The notes under the pieces are model-generated. The model was not told the DNA's origin and did no database searches. It worked only from the letters and a program-made list of their open reading frames with translations. A DNA stretch of 64,000 nt from AAA164-E04 sp964342825 (lineage in GTDB: Bacteria > Verrucomicrobiota > Verrucomicrobiia > Limisphaerales > AAA164-E04). The position numbers and the translations under genes were made by a program. Shown here one piece after another: positions 35,360-43,538 of the stretch. Within the stretch, counting starts at the first letter, position 1, and every line of letters starts with the position of its first letter. The DNA is taken from NCBI GenBank assembly GCA_964342825.1, contig CAYFHO010000002.1, forward strand, positions 161,339 through 225,338. The letters run 5' to 3'.

Positions 35360-36703
35360 ATGCAAGCATCCTTGATTCAAGAATTCCCAAGAACGGATCA
35401 CTCAAAATCAGCCGAATCCTCTCGCAAGTTGCCACCGCCAAAGCCGGAGGAAACTTTTAAAAGAAAATTAAACGCCGAGCTTCAATCCAAGAATCTTCCA
35501 ATAAAACAGCCCTCTGACGAAAAGTCTAATGACTTAGAGGAGATGATATGGGCAAGCGGACCTAATACGCCTCCACTCCACCTGGATAGGAAAATGACTT
35601 CCAACGAAGAAAAAGAATCCCATCCACAAACCAAGCCTCGGCAAACAGAGAATGTAACCGCAGAGGTAACTAAATCCGATAAACCCCAAGATTCAAAAAC
35701 ATCAAATGAGATCAAAGAATCCACTGCGAAAAAGGAACCTGAAGAAAAACAATCAGGCGGCAAGAATGTCTCTACACTGGAGAACCCTCAGCGGGGAGAG
35801 GCAAAAAATGCCCCTCGCCCCTCGCTGAATGGGAGTAGTCCTTTAACCTATGGTACGGTCAAAACATCGGAAAACCTTCTTGTTAATGCTGGAAACACGT
35901 TAACAACCAGCGCCTCAACCATCCCAGTTAATCATGGCACGCCGCATGCTTCTGGGGTTTCAAGCCAAAACGAACAAGCACCGAACCATAAAACAAGGCA
36001 ACTAAGCACCATGTCAGACAAAAGCCAAATCCAATCCAATCAAATCAAAGGGGACAGGCTGTTGGATGGATCACGTGGATTGAATGCAGCAGGCAATACC
36101 AGCGGTTTATCGGAGGGCACAACATCATTTGGCTCAGGTTTTTCAAGTAGTGATAAGGATGAATCACAAATGCATTCGTCCAAGGATTTCGGGAATAACA
36201 TCCAATTACAGGCGGGCACAAAGGTATCCGGTGGCTTCGCCTCAGGTTCCTCCACCATGGTGGATTCTATCCGAAAAATACAGTCCATGATCCAGGAGCA
36301 AATAGTTTTCCTGAGGAGTGCCCCCGGACAATCCATGCAGGTCATGATTCGACCTGATGCCAATAAGGCCTTATTTCTTACGCTTCAACAAAACGAATCC
36401 GATGTGGCCGTTGCAGCCAAAATGGATCAGGCAACCAGCAACCTCCTGAAACCACACTGGGAGGAAATTCAAAAGGAACTATCGAATCAAGGGATTCGTT
36501 TGGGAAATCCTGAATTGAATTCAGGAAAAGATTCGCCCACCCACCAGCAACAGGAACAAGACTCATCAAATGACAATCCTCAAAACTTTCTTTCAAACCG
36601 AAAACAAGAGTCAGATCAAATCTACGACGACTCCAGCGAATCTAGTGAAATTTCGGAGCCCGATTTTGATCATATGGAAGGAACCCTTGTTTCCTGGGCT
36701 TGA
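35360..36703 (+). CDS. fliK: Flagellar hook-length control protein FliK-like
   Basis: 447 residues. The first 300 are Ser/Thr/Asn/Gln/Lys-rich and probably unfolded, as in FliK rulers. A compact C-terminal part ('RSAPGQSMQVMIRPDANKALFLTLQ', in part, to 'LSNQGIRLG') matches the substrate-switching domain. It measures the hook and flips FlhB to late export. Position just before flgD and flgE agrees. The name rests on architecture more than on close similarity. Confidence 0.75.
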   Translation: MQASLIQEFPRTDHSKSAESSRKLPPPKPEETFKRKLNAELQSKNLPIKQPSDEKSNDLEEMIWASGPNTPPLHLDRKMTSNEEKESHPQTKPRQTENVTAEVTKSDKPQDSKTSNEIKESTAKKEPEEKQSGGKNVSTLENPQRGEAKNAPRPSLNGSSPLTYGTVKTSENLLVNAGNTLTTSASTIPVNHGTPHASGVSSQNEQAPNHKTRQLSTMSDKSQIQSNQIKGDRLLDGSRGLNAAGNTSGLSEGTTSFGSGFSSSDKDESQMHSSKDFGNNIQLQAGTKVSGGFASGSSTMVDSIRKIQSMIQEQIVFLRSAPGQSMQVMIRPDANKALFLTLQQNESDVAVAAKMDQATSNLLKPHWEEIQKELSNQGIRLGNPELNSGKDSPTHQQQEQDSSNDNPQNFLSNRKQESDQIYDDSSESSEISEPDFDHMEGTLVSWA

Positions 36704-36736
36704 GCCTAAACGCAAAAAACCAATGGAATAATAACC

Positions 36737-37222
36737 ATGAATGTCACCAATACAGACTTAACGGCAGCAGCCAATGGACAGTACGGTAGTCTCTCGAAGG
36801 CGACCAGTGGGCTGCATGAGGTGAATCAGGAAGATTTCTTTAAATTGCTCACGGTAGAGCTGTCATCCCAAGACCCATTGGAACCCAAAAAAGATTCTGA
36901 GTTTCTATCTCAGGTCATGCAAATCTCGAGTCTGGAACAGGCAAGAGCAATGCAATCGGATTTGGCTGCGATGAGGCTGGAACAGCAGGTCATTCAGGCC
37001 AACAACATGCTCGGTCGAGAAGTGAATTTTTCCGATACGATCGACGGCAAAGTCACTGCGGTTAAATTCCAGGATGGACGTCCCATGATTGAAGTTGATG
37101 GAGAGCTTTACGATTTGGAGCAGCTTCTATCAATCAATCTGCCAGCTGAAAATGAGATTCCAATGGAGAGGTATTTCCACGTCAACAACCCCATGATTAA
37201 ACCGGAGAAACATTATGCTTAA
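36737..37222 (+). CDS. flgD: Hook-scaffold protein FlgD
   Basis: 161 residues. 'VNQEDFFKLLTVELSSQDPLEPK' and 'QVMQISSLEQARAMQSDL' are the FlgD N-terminal signature; a short beta-rich part follows. FlgD caps the growing hook. It is shorter than enteric FlgD, with most of the C-terminal domains reduced. It overlaps flgE by eight bases. Confidence 0.92.
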   Translation: MNVTNTDLTAAANGQYGSLSKATSGLHEVNQEDFFKLLTVELSSQDPLEPKKDSEFLSQVMQISSLEQARAMQSDLAAMRLEQQVIQANNMLGREVNFSDTIDGKVTAVKFQDGRPMIEVDGELYDLEQLLSINLPAENEIPMERYFHVNNPMIKPEKHYA

Positions 37223-38072
37223 CTCACTCAATACAGGTGTCAGTGGCCTGCAACAATTTCAAAGCCAAATTGATTTGATCGGTAACAATATCGCAAATGT
37301 CAATACAACCGGCTACAAAAGCGCCCGTCTAAATTTTGAGGATACCTTTGGTCAGGCAATGGTTGATGGTGGTAGCAATACAGTTTCTTCAAAATTTGGC
37401 AGTGGAGTTTCAAGTGCGGGAATTTCCACTTCGTTTAAGGGAGAAGGTAACACCATCACAGGCAGAAATACAGACTTGGCCATTGAAAATGGAGATGGGT
37501 TTTTCATTGTTAAAGATCCCGCAACAGAAAAACAATATGCGACTCGTGCAGGTAATTTTAGAGTGGATGGCGAAGGTTATCTGACGACTTCACAAGGATT
37601 CAGAGTACAAGGAACACTGGGTGAAGGAAATCAAGGAGTGGGAGATTTAATGTTTCGAGATGACCCCGCAATACGTGGAAATTTTAATCCTGGTAATGGA
37701 GCCTTTTCCAGAGCAGAGGTCCTGCCCAACGGTGAAATCAAAATACATTTTGATAACCAAACAAATTATAAAGGTGGCCAATTACTTCTGCAACAATTCG
37801 GAGCACAGCAAGAGCTGACAAAAGTTGGAGGGAATCTTTACGCCAATCTTGAGGCTGCTGTTCCTGTAGATGGACCTGGTAATCCATTTGGATGGACACC
37901 CGGAACCGGTAATGTTGGAACATTGAAATCAGGTGCATTGGAATCATCCAATGTCGACCTTACCGGAGAATTTTCTTCCTTAATCATGGCCCAAAGAGCC
38001 TTTCAAGCAAACGCACGGATGATTTCAACCAGCGATGAATTGCTCCAGGAACTTGTCAATCTTACAAGGTAA
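37215..38072 (+). CDS. flgE: Compact flagellar hook protein FlgE
   Basis: 285 residues, against about 400 in E. coli. The N-terminal 'IDLIGNNIANVNTTGYKSARLNFEDTF' and C-terminal 'LIMAQRAFQANARMISTSDELLQELVNL' belong to the rod/hook family. The direct overlap with flgD marks it as the hook subunit rather than a rod protein (flgF and flgG are elsewhere). The short central part means the outer hook domain is small. Confidence 0.88.
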   Translation: MLNSLNTGVSGLQQFQSQIDLIGNNIANVNTTGYKSARLNFEDTFGQAMVDGGSNTVSSKFGSGVSSAGISTSFKGEGNTITGRNTDLAIENGDGFFIVKDPATEKQYATRAGNFRVDGEGYLTTSQGFRVQGTLGEGNQGVGDLMFRDDPAIRGNFNPGNGAFSRAEVLPNGEIKIHFDNQTNYKGGQLLLQQFGAQQELTKVGGNLYANLEAAVPVDGPGNPFGWTPGTGNVGTLKSGALESSNVDLTGEFSSLIMAQRAFQANARMISTSDELLQELVNLTR

Positions 38073-38104
38073 ATTGAATCCACCAGCGAACCAGGTTTTA
38101 AACC

Positions 38105-38671
38105 ATGAAAGAAAAAGCACCTGATAACGAAAACGAAGCACCCGCAAAATCTAAAGGATCCATGCTTCCACTCATCATTGCGTTGGTCGCCATGCCTCTG
38201 GTTGCTTTTGCTATGACAAAGTTTCTCATCATACCCCAACTTCAGGCCAGCCTGGGGCATGAAGGGAATGCTCAACAGAATCTGGAACACCATGAAGGGG
38301 ATTCTCATTCAACGGGAGCCCACGACTCAGGAGATTCTCACGGAGGTGGCCACGGAGAATCTGCTGCGGGCAGCAATCTTTTCATGATGGAGAAAATTCT
38401 GGTCAATGTAAAAAACACAAACGCCAGTAGATATCTTGTGGTCAGCTTTGCAATCACCGGACAAAAATCGGATTTAAAGGATTTGCTGAAAGCCAAGGAA
38501 CCTATGATACGGGATGCAGCTCTTGGTATATTGATGAACTTTGAAATCGAAGATCTGGCTCAGGTAGAAATGAAGAACCGGGCAAAAGCCATGATGGTTG
38601 GAGCATTTAATAATACACTCGGCGGAGAGTATATCGACAATATTTTCTTTACCGAGTGGGCTGTTCAATAA
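38105..38671 (+). CDS. fliL: Flagellar basal-body-associated protein FliL
   Basis: 188 residues: cytoplasmic Lys/Glu-rich start, one membrane helix (about 19-40), a His-rich flexible linker with seven His in about 35 residues, and a periplasmic domain ('ILVNVKNTNASRYLVVSFAI', 'TVEVALG'-like end 'YIDNIFFTEWAVQ'). FliL surrounds the stator units and assists torque. It precedes fliM as in many clusters. Confidence 0.9.
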   Translation: MKEKAPDNENEAPAKSKGSMLPLIIALVAMPLVAFAMTKFLIIPQLQASLGHEGNAQQNLEHHEGDSHSTGAHDSGDSHGGGHGESAAGSNLFMMEKILVNVKNTNASRYLVVSFAITGQKSDLKDLLKAKEPMIRDAALGILMNFEIEDLAQVEMKNRAKAMMVGAFNNTLGGEYIDNIFFTEWAVQ

Positions 38672-38690
38672 TCTGAATCTCAATATTGAT

Positions 38691-39704
38691 ATGGATGACA
38701 CAACCTCAAACTTTGGATCTGATAATCCAAGCCCGTCCTCGGAAACTTCCAATAGAGGAGCCAGTTCAGGCCAATCGGAAGTTACCATTTTTAGTAGAGG
38801 GGGCTACAGTCATACCTTGGGTTCTGATAACGTTCGCTCATTTGATTTTGACGGAACCTCCTTCCTGACTCCTCAGGAAATGCGAAAATTGAGACAAATC
38901 CATGAGAATTTCGTTCGCAACCTCACGGCACGATTGAGTCTCTATCTTCGTATAGAAATCGACATGGAACTGGAAGGTATCGAGTCTACAAGCATGCGAA
39001 GTGGGCTCAGCGAAATGAATGACCACACCCACCTTTCCCTGGTTCGCATGACACCTTTGAGAGGACATTCTGTCGTAGAAATTCCGCTGCCTATGTCCCT
39101 TTCCATCGTGGATCGTTTGTTGGGTGGACCGGCACAGTTACAGGATGACAGCAGCAAACTGAATGATGTCGAGATTTCCCTCCTCGATGATGTGTTGGCA
39201 ATCATCAGTTCGGAATGGGCCAATATTTGGGCACATGTAATGCCCATTCAACCCGGCATCGTCAGCCACGAATCCAATCCCAAATACCTATGCTCTTCCT
39301 CACTGGATTCTGCCGCATTACAAATCACCATCAAGACAACGATTGGGGATTGCCAGGAAATCATTCGACTGGTGATTCCCCATCTCACTCTTGAACCACT
39401 TGTAGGCAGTTTGAGCAAAGTGGATCTGGATAGCGACGTTTCTGAATCCAATGCTCAAGGACAAAGCCCCACTTGGTGTGATCGTTTTGACACCGTTCCG
39501 GTGCAACTATCAACCTGGTGCAAAGGCCCCAAAATCAGCTTAAAAGAAATGTCTTGCCTGAATGTAGGACAGTTCCTGCCTTTCCACGCCGGATTTTTCA
39601 ATGCCGCCGTTTTAAAAGTGGCGGGTAAAGAGGCTTTCCATGGGAATGTTGGAAAAGTCAACGAACAATGGGCCTTTAAAATAGCCCACAACAAAGAAAA
39701 TTAA
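38691..39704 (+). CDS. fliM: Flagellar motor switch protein FliM
   Basis: About 337 residues from the ATG at 38691; a TTG inside fliL would extend it but is less likely. The middle domain ('IHENFVRNLTARLSLYLRIEI', 'VRMTPLRGHSVVEIPLPM') and C-terminal surface-presentation domain are clear. The first 35 residues are Ser/Asn/Gly-rich and do not show the usual LSQDEIDALL motif that binds phosphorylated CheY. FliM forms the C ring with FliG and FliN and sets rotation direction. Confidence 0.92.
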   Translation: MDDTTSNFGSDNPSPSSETSNRGASSGQSEVTIFSRGGYSHTLGSDNVRSFDFDGTSFLTPQEMRKLRQIHENFVRNLTARLSLYLRIEIDMELEGIESTSMRSGLSEMNDHTHLSLVRMTPLRGHSVVEIPLPMSLSIVDRLLGGPAQLQDDSSKLNDVEISLLDDVLAIISSEWANIWAHVMPIQPGIVSHESNPKYLCSSSLDSAALQITIKTTIGDCQEIIRLVIPHLTLEPLVGSLSKVDLDSDVSESNAQGQSPTWCDRFDTVPVQLSTWCKGPKISLKEMSCLNVGQFLPFHAGFFNAAVLKVAGKEAFHGNVGKVNEQWAFKIAHNKEN

Positions 39705-39716
39705 ACAAGGAGTGTT

Positions 39717-39977
39717 ATGGCTGAAACTGCAGAACAAAAAGAACCGATGAACAATTTGGAGATGCTGTATAGTGTTCCGGTAGAATTGTCCGTGGAATTA
39801 GGATCGTGCATGATGCCAATGAAAAGCGTCCTCGAACTCACTCCCGGAAAAGTTGTTCAATTGGACAAAAAATCAGATCGTCCTGCTGACCTGTACGTGA
39901 ATGATAAACTTATTGCACAAGGTGAAGTGGTGGTGGTGGACAATTGCTTCGGTATTAAGATCACCAAACTTTTCTGA
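39717..39977 (+). CDS. fliN: Flagellar motor switch protein FliN
   Basis: 86 residues, essentially one surface-presentation domain: 'LYSVPVELSVELGSCMMPMK', 'LTPGKVVQLDKKSDRPADLYVNDKL' (in part) and 'FGIKITKLF'. AAGGAG precedes the ATG. It forms the base of the C ring with FliM. The short N-terminus is at the lower limit for FliN. Confidence 0.96.
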   Translation: MAETAEQKEPMNNLEMLYSVPVELSVELGSCMMPMKSVLELTPGKVVQLDKKSDRPADLYVNDKLIAQGEVVVVDNCFGIKITKLF

Positions 39978-39979
39978 TC

Positions 39980-40459
39980 ATGGCCCACCGTGTTCAAATC
40001 CTGGTAGTTATCTGGTTTCTTTTTCTTTTCCTTTACGGACCGGAAGCTGCTCAAGGTGCTGAACAAACAACCGGCGAAGTTACCCAAACATCAGCACCTG
40101 TGGGTATGAAGTCAGCAGACGATATGCTGACCTCATGGTTACGAATGTTTGGGGCGCTCATTACTGTTCTAGGTATATTTTTTATGGGCGTTTTTCTGTT
40201 TCGAAAGTACGGAAATGTTCTTCAAAACAAGGCAGCCCAAGGACACCTGAAAGTACTGGAATACCGAGCGCTGAATCAGAAGAACTCCATGTATGTTTTG
40301 GACTATCAGGGAGAACGTTTTCTAGTCGCCACTTGTCAACAAGGTTCACCAGTTCTGACTTCGTTGAAATATCACGCCCCAGAAAACGACTACTCGAACC
40401 CAAATGCCAATGACGACTTTAAGGATGAAATCCGAAAGGCGATGAATGAAAACACCTGA
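39980..40459 (+). CDS. fliO: Flagellar export component FliO
   Basis: 159 residues: signal-like N-terminal hydrophobic segment (about 6-20), a short periplasmic stretch, a membrane helix (about 57-75) and a cytoplasmic domain with 'LKVLEYRALNQKNSMYVLDYQGERFLV' in part. FliO helps assemble the FliP ring of the export gate. Two bases after fliN; overlaps fliP by 14 bases. Confidence 0.88.
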   Translation: MAHRVQILVVIWFLFLFLYGPEAAQGAEQTTGEVTQTSAPVGMKSADDMLTSWLRMFGALITVLGIFFMGVFLFRKYGNVLQNKAAQGHLKVLEYRALNQKNSMYVLDYQGERFLVATCQQGSPVLTSLKYHAPENDYSNPNANDDFKDEIRKAMNENT

Positions 40460-41252
40460 TTCCATTCCATCCTCACGGAATTTGAGAAACGTCCACCTGA
40501 TGCGATGTTTATTGGCGCTGTTTTTTCTGTTGATGGGGGGAGGCATCGAAGGCCAGGCGCAATCCAGCGGAGGAGGACTTCCATTTAGTTTCAATCTCGG
40601 ATTTAATCCTGCCGGAGATCCTGCAGATGTGGACATGGGTATTCAGGTGCTGTTTGTCATCACGCTTCTCGCACTGACTCCATCCATCATTTTATTGATG
40701 ACCAGTTTTACGCGGATCGTCATTGTGCTTTCCTTTATTCGATCTGCACTTTCACTTCAAGGTGCCCCTTCCAACCAAGTCGTCATCGGGTTAGCTTTCT
40801 TCATGAGTCTGTTCGTGATGTCGCCCACCTGGTCAAAAATCCAAACGACGGCGGTGGATCCATATTCAGAAAAAAGAATCACCGGCCCGGAAGCATTAGA
40901 CAATGCTTCAGCAGCGATCAAGGAATTCATGCTCAAGCAAACCCGGCCACAGGATATGGAACTATTTGTCACCATGGCAGGTATCCAGGCGTCTGGTGGA
41001 ATGCAACTTCCACTCAACGTTGTCATTCCTGCATTCATTATCAGTGAACTTAAGACAGCCTTTCAAATTGGATTTCTCATCTTCATCCCTTTCATCATGA
41101 TCGATTTAATTGTGGCGACGGTTCTCATGGGTATGGGCATGATGATGATGCCACCTGTGACTATTTCACTCCCTCTGAAAATCCTGTTATTCGTTCTGGT
41201 GGATGGATGGAATCTGATAGTTCAATCCCTGCTGGAAAGTTTTGCCGGTTAA
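40446..41252 (+). CDS. fliP: Flagellar export gate protein FliP
   Basis: 268 residues: signal peptide, then the conserved 'LLALTPSIILLMTSFTRIV', 'ALSLQGAPSNQVVIGLAFFM' and 'VVIPAFIISELKTAFQIGF' segments of FliP. It forms the core of the export gate with FliQ and FliR. GAAAGG lies just before the ATG inside the fliO end. Confidence 0.97.
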   Translation: MKTPDSIPSSRNLRNVHLMRCLLALFFLLMGGGIEGQAQSSGGGLPFSFNLGFNPAGDPADVDMGIQVLFVITLLALTPSIILLMTSFTRIVIVLSFIRSALSLQGAPSNQVVIGLAFFMSLFVMSPTWSKIQTTAVDPYSEKRITGPEALDNASAAIKEFMLKQTRPQDMELFVTMAGIQASGGMQLPLNVVIPAFIISELKTAFQIGFLIFIPFIMIDLIVATVLMGMGMMMMPPVTISLPLKILLFVLVDGWNLIVQSLLESFAG

Positions 41253-41274
41253 CCAATCAACAGAAAATCATACT

Positions 41275-41544
41275 ATGAATCCAGATTTTGCCGTAGAACT
41301 CATTAGGCTCATGCTACTCAAAGCCACCCAATTGGCGGCTCCCATTCTTGTCACAGGCATGACCATAGGGACCAGTGTCAGTGTGTTTCAAACCGTTACA
41401 TCCGTGCAGGAACAAACCCTGACATTTTTACCAAAGACCATGGGCATCGCCACTTTTTTGGTCGTGGCCTCTCCATGGATATTAAGGACACTGATTGAAT
41501 ACACCAGATGGATGATTCAACTTGCCCCACAAATGGTGGGATAA
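41275..41544 (+). CDS. fliQ: Flagellar export gate protein FliQ
   Basis: 89 residues from the ATG at 41275, the usual FliQ length, with two membrane helices. 'LLKATQLAAPILVTGMTIGT' and 'QTLTFLPKTMGIATFLV' are typical. It packs around FliP in the export gate. Followed by a hairpin-plus-T element. Confidence 0.96.
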   Translation: MNPDFAVELIRLMLLKATQLAAPILVTGMTIGTSVSVFQTVTSVQEQTLTFLPKTMGIATFLVVASPWILRTLIEYTRWMIQLAPQMVG

Positions 41545-41567
41545 ACCCATGACCCATCATCGTTGTT

Positions 41568-41596
41568 AAACCGGCCTGATAAGGCCGGTTTTATTG
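41568..41596 (+). terminator. Hairpin terminator or attenuator between fliQ and fliR
   Basis: Stem AAACCGGCC (41568-41576) and GGCCGGTTT (41583-41591) with loop TGATAA, nine G/C-rich pairs, then TATTG. The T-run is short, so this may only partly terminate. It lies 23 bases after the fliQ stop and directly before the longest fliR frame. Confidence 0.6.
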
Positions 41597-42397
41597 TATG
41601 GTACGCTTGCTGCTTCCACGTTTATTGACGTGATTTCGGCATATTTTACCACATGGTTATTGGTGATGATGCGGACCTCGGCACTCTTTGCCACGGTTCC
41701 CGCATTCTCGATGCCTAACGTGCCGGTCAAAATCAGAATTGCACTCGGTGCATTAACGGCATTCTTTGTTTCCTCTGGTCACCCCACGATTTCCCTCGAA
41801 GGATGGCCATTTCTACAGGTGCTGATCCTAATGACCAGCGAGGTTCTGGTAGGGCTCATGCTGGGCTTTGTCTCTCGATTGTTTTTCTATGCTCTTGATA
41901 TTGGTGGAGCGGTTATTTCAACAGGAATTGGATTAATGATGTCCATGGATATCAATCCCTTTCAATCCAACCAGGCAACCGTACCTACAAATATTTTGTA
42001 TCAATTAGCGATCATGATTTTTTTCACCACCGACATGCACCATTGGTTCTTTGCGGGTCTGTCCAAAAGCTTCGAAATTCTACCAATGGGACATGCAGAT
42101 TTTGGTGGTGCCGGTTTGGTCAATAGCCTGATCCCTATGACGGCAGGTATCTTTTCAGTAGGAGTGATGATCGCCGGACCGATCATGACGGTTTCATTTG
42201 TTCTACTGCTTCTGTTTTCTTTTTTGGGCAGAGCCGTCCCACAAATGAACGTCTTTGCGGAAAGTTTCTCCTTTCGAATCCTTGCGGGTTTAACGGTCTT
42301 CGGAATGACATGCGAGCTGATGGCCGAACATATCGTGCAGTTTGTCAGGGGGATTCCTTTGGATCTTATGAATGCTGTGGGTGCTCTGAATGGTTGA
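41594..42397 (+). CDS. fliR: Flagellar export gate protein FliR
   Basis: 267 residues from the TTG at 41594; a GTG at 41630 would give 255. Homology of the N-terminal segment ('TFIDVISAYFTTWLLVMMRTSAL') favours the longer form, but that TTG is two bases after a strong hairpin and has no Shine-Dalgarno. The 'PNVPVKIRIALGALTAFF' and 'GEIVGLMLGF'-type segment (here 'SEVLVGLMLGFVSRLFF') are standard FliR. It completes the FliPQR gate in the inner membrane. Confidence 0.93.
   Translation: MYGTLAASTFIDVISAYFTTWLLVMMRTSALFATVPAFSMPNVPVKIRIALGALTAFFVSSGHPTISLEGWPFLQVLILMTSEVLVGLMLGFVSRLFFYALDIGGAVISTGIGLMMSMDINPFQSNQATVPTNILYQLAIMIFFTTDMHHWFFAGLSKSFEILPMGHADFGGAGLVNSLIPMTAGIFSVGVMIAGPIMTVSFVLLLLFSFLGRAVPQMNVFAESFSFRILAGLTVFGMTCELMAEHIVQFVRGIPLDLMNAVGALNG
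41599..41614 (+). promoter_or_regulatory. Possible sigma54 element at the start of fliR
   Basis: TGGTACGCTTGCTGCT keeps GG and GC ten bases apart and ends in TGCT like the elements at flgB, flgF and the fliA block, but has T for C at position four. It lies just after the hairpin terminator. Transcription would start near 41625, just before the GTG at 41630. Confidence 0.35.
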
Positions 42398-42444
42398 GGA
42401 AATGAAAACAGGAACCTCTCAGTCTAAAATAGAAAGGCTTGCTC

Positions 42445-43530
42445 ATGAGTGAACAAGCCGGAGAGAAAACCGAGCAGGCTTCACCCAAGAAAATGCAGGA
42501 CGCATTTAATCAAGGGCAGTTTGCCAAGAGTGCCGAGATACAAACATTACTGGTCACAGGTGCAGGACTGGGCTCTTTGATGATGGTTGGACCAGTGATC
42601 TGGCAACAATCAGCACACATCATGACGAGCATGTTCACCGAACTAAATTCCATCGAGATCAAACAGGAATTCATGCAGGCATACATCAACACTTCAGGAA
42701 TGACTTTCATGAAGATGGTGTCACCTGTCATAGGTGCATCTGCTTTGGGCGGATTGGCAGCAGGACTATCACAGACAAAATTTAAACTCACACCCGAGGC
42801 AATCAACCTGAACTGGAATAAGATTAATCCTATCAATGGTTGGAAGAAAATCGTTTCAACCAATGCGCTTGTAACGGCGGGATTTTCCTCAGCAAAGTTG
42901 GGAATCCTGGGGGGATCCCTGTTCACCGAAGCTCAAAGAGCCATTCAATCCCCTATCTTCAATTCATCGGTCAGCGTGGGTGATTTTATCAAATTTGTTT
43001 CAGGCACCACGGTCTCCGTTTTGTTTAAGTTCATGGGGGTGATGATATTCTTTGCCCTTCTGGATTATGCCTACCAACTTTGGAAAACTCGCAAAGACCT
43101 CATGATGACCAAGGAAGAGGCGAAAGAAGAACACAAAAACCAGGAGGGTGATCCAAAGATGAAAGGTAGGCGCCAGCAAATGCGCATGGCGCTGCGTCAA
43201 CGCAAAATGATCCAAGACGTTCCAAAAGCGGATGTCGTGCTAACCAACCCAACCCACTTTGCAGTTGCCCTGAAGTATGACCCTAATGATATGGGGGCGC
43301 CAAGAGTGATCGCCAAAGGTGAGCGGCTCTTTGCTGCCAAAATCAAGGAACTGGCCAAAGATTGCAGGATACCAATCATTGAAAACAAACCATTGGCACG
43401 TTCCCTGTACAAATCCACACCGGTGGGACATGAAATTCCTGCGCCATTGTATTCAGCCATCGCTGAAATTCTGGCAGCTGTCTATCGACTGAATCCATTC
43501 AAATACCACACGCAAGGGAAAGGAGCCTGA
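42445..43530 (+). CDS. flhB: Flagellar export switch protein FlhB
   Basis: About 361 residues from the ATG at 42445 with AAAGG upstream. 'EQAGEKTEQASPKKMQDAFNQGQ' in part opens the protein; four membrane helices follow, then the cytoplasmic domain with the self-cleavage site NPTH ('DVVLTNPTHFAVALKYD'). FlhB switches export from hook to filament substrates, acting with FliK. Confidence 0.97.
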   Translation: MSEQAGEKTEQASPKKMQDAFNQGQFAKSAEIQTLLVTGAGLGSLMMVGPVIWQQSAHIMTSMFTELNSIEIKQEFMQAYINTSGMTFMKMVSPVIGASALGGLAAGLSQTKFKLTPEAINLNWNKINPINGWKKIVSTNALVTAGFSSAKLGILGGSLFTEAQRAIQSPIFNSSVSVGDFIKFVSGTTVSVLFKFMGVMIFFALLDYAYQLWKTRKDLMMTKEEAKEEHKNQEGDPKMKGRRQQMRMALRQRKMIQDVPKADVVLTNPTHFAVALKYDPNDMGAPRVIAKGERLFAAKIKELAKDCRIPIIENKPLARSLYKSTPVGHEIPAPLYSAIAEILAAVYRLNPFKYHTQGKGA

Positions 43531-43538
43531 GTCATATC

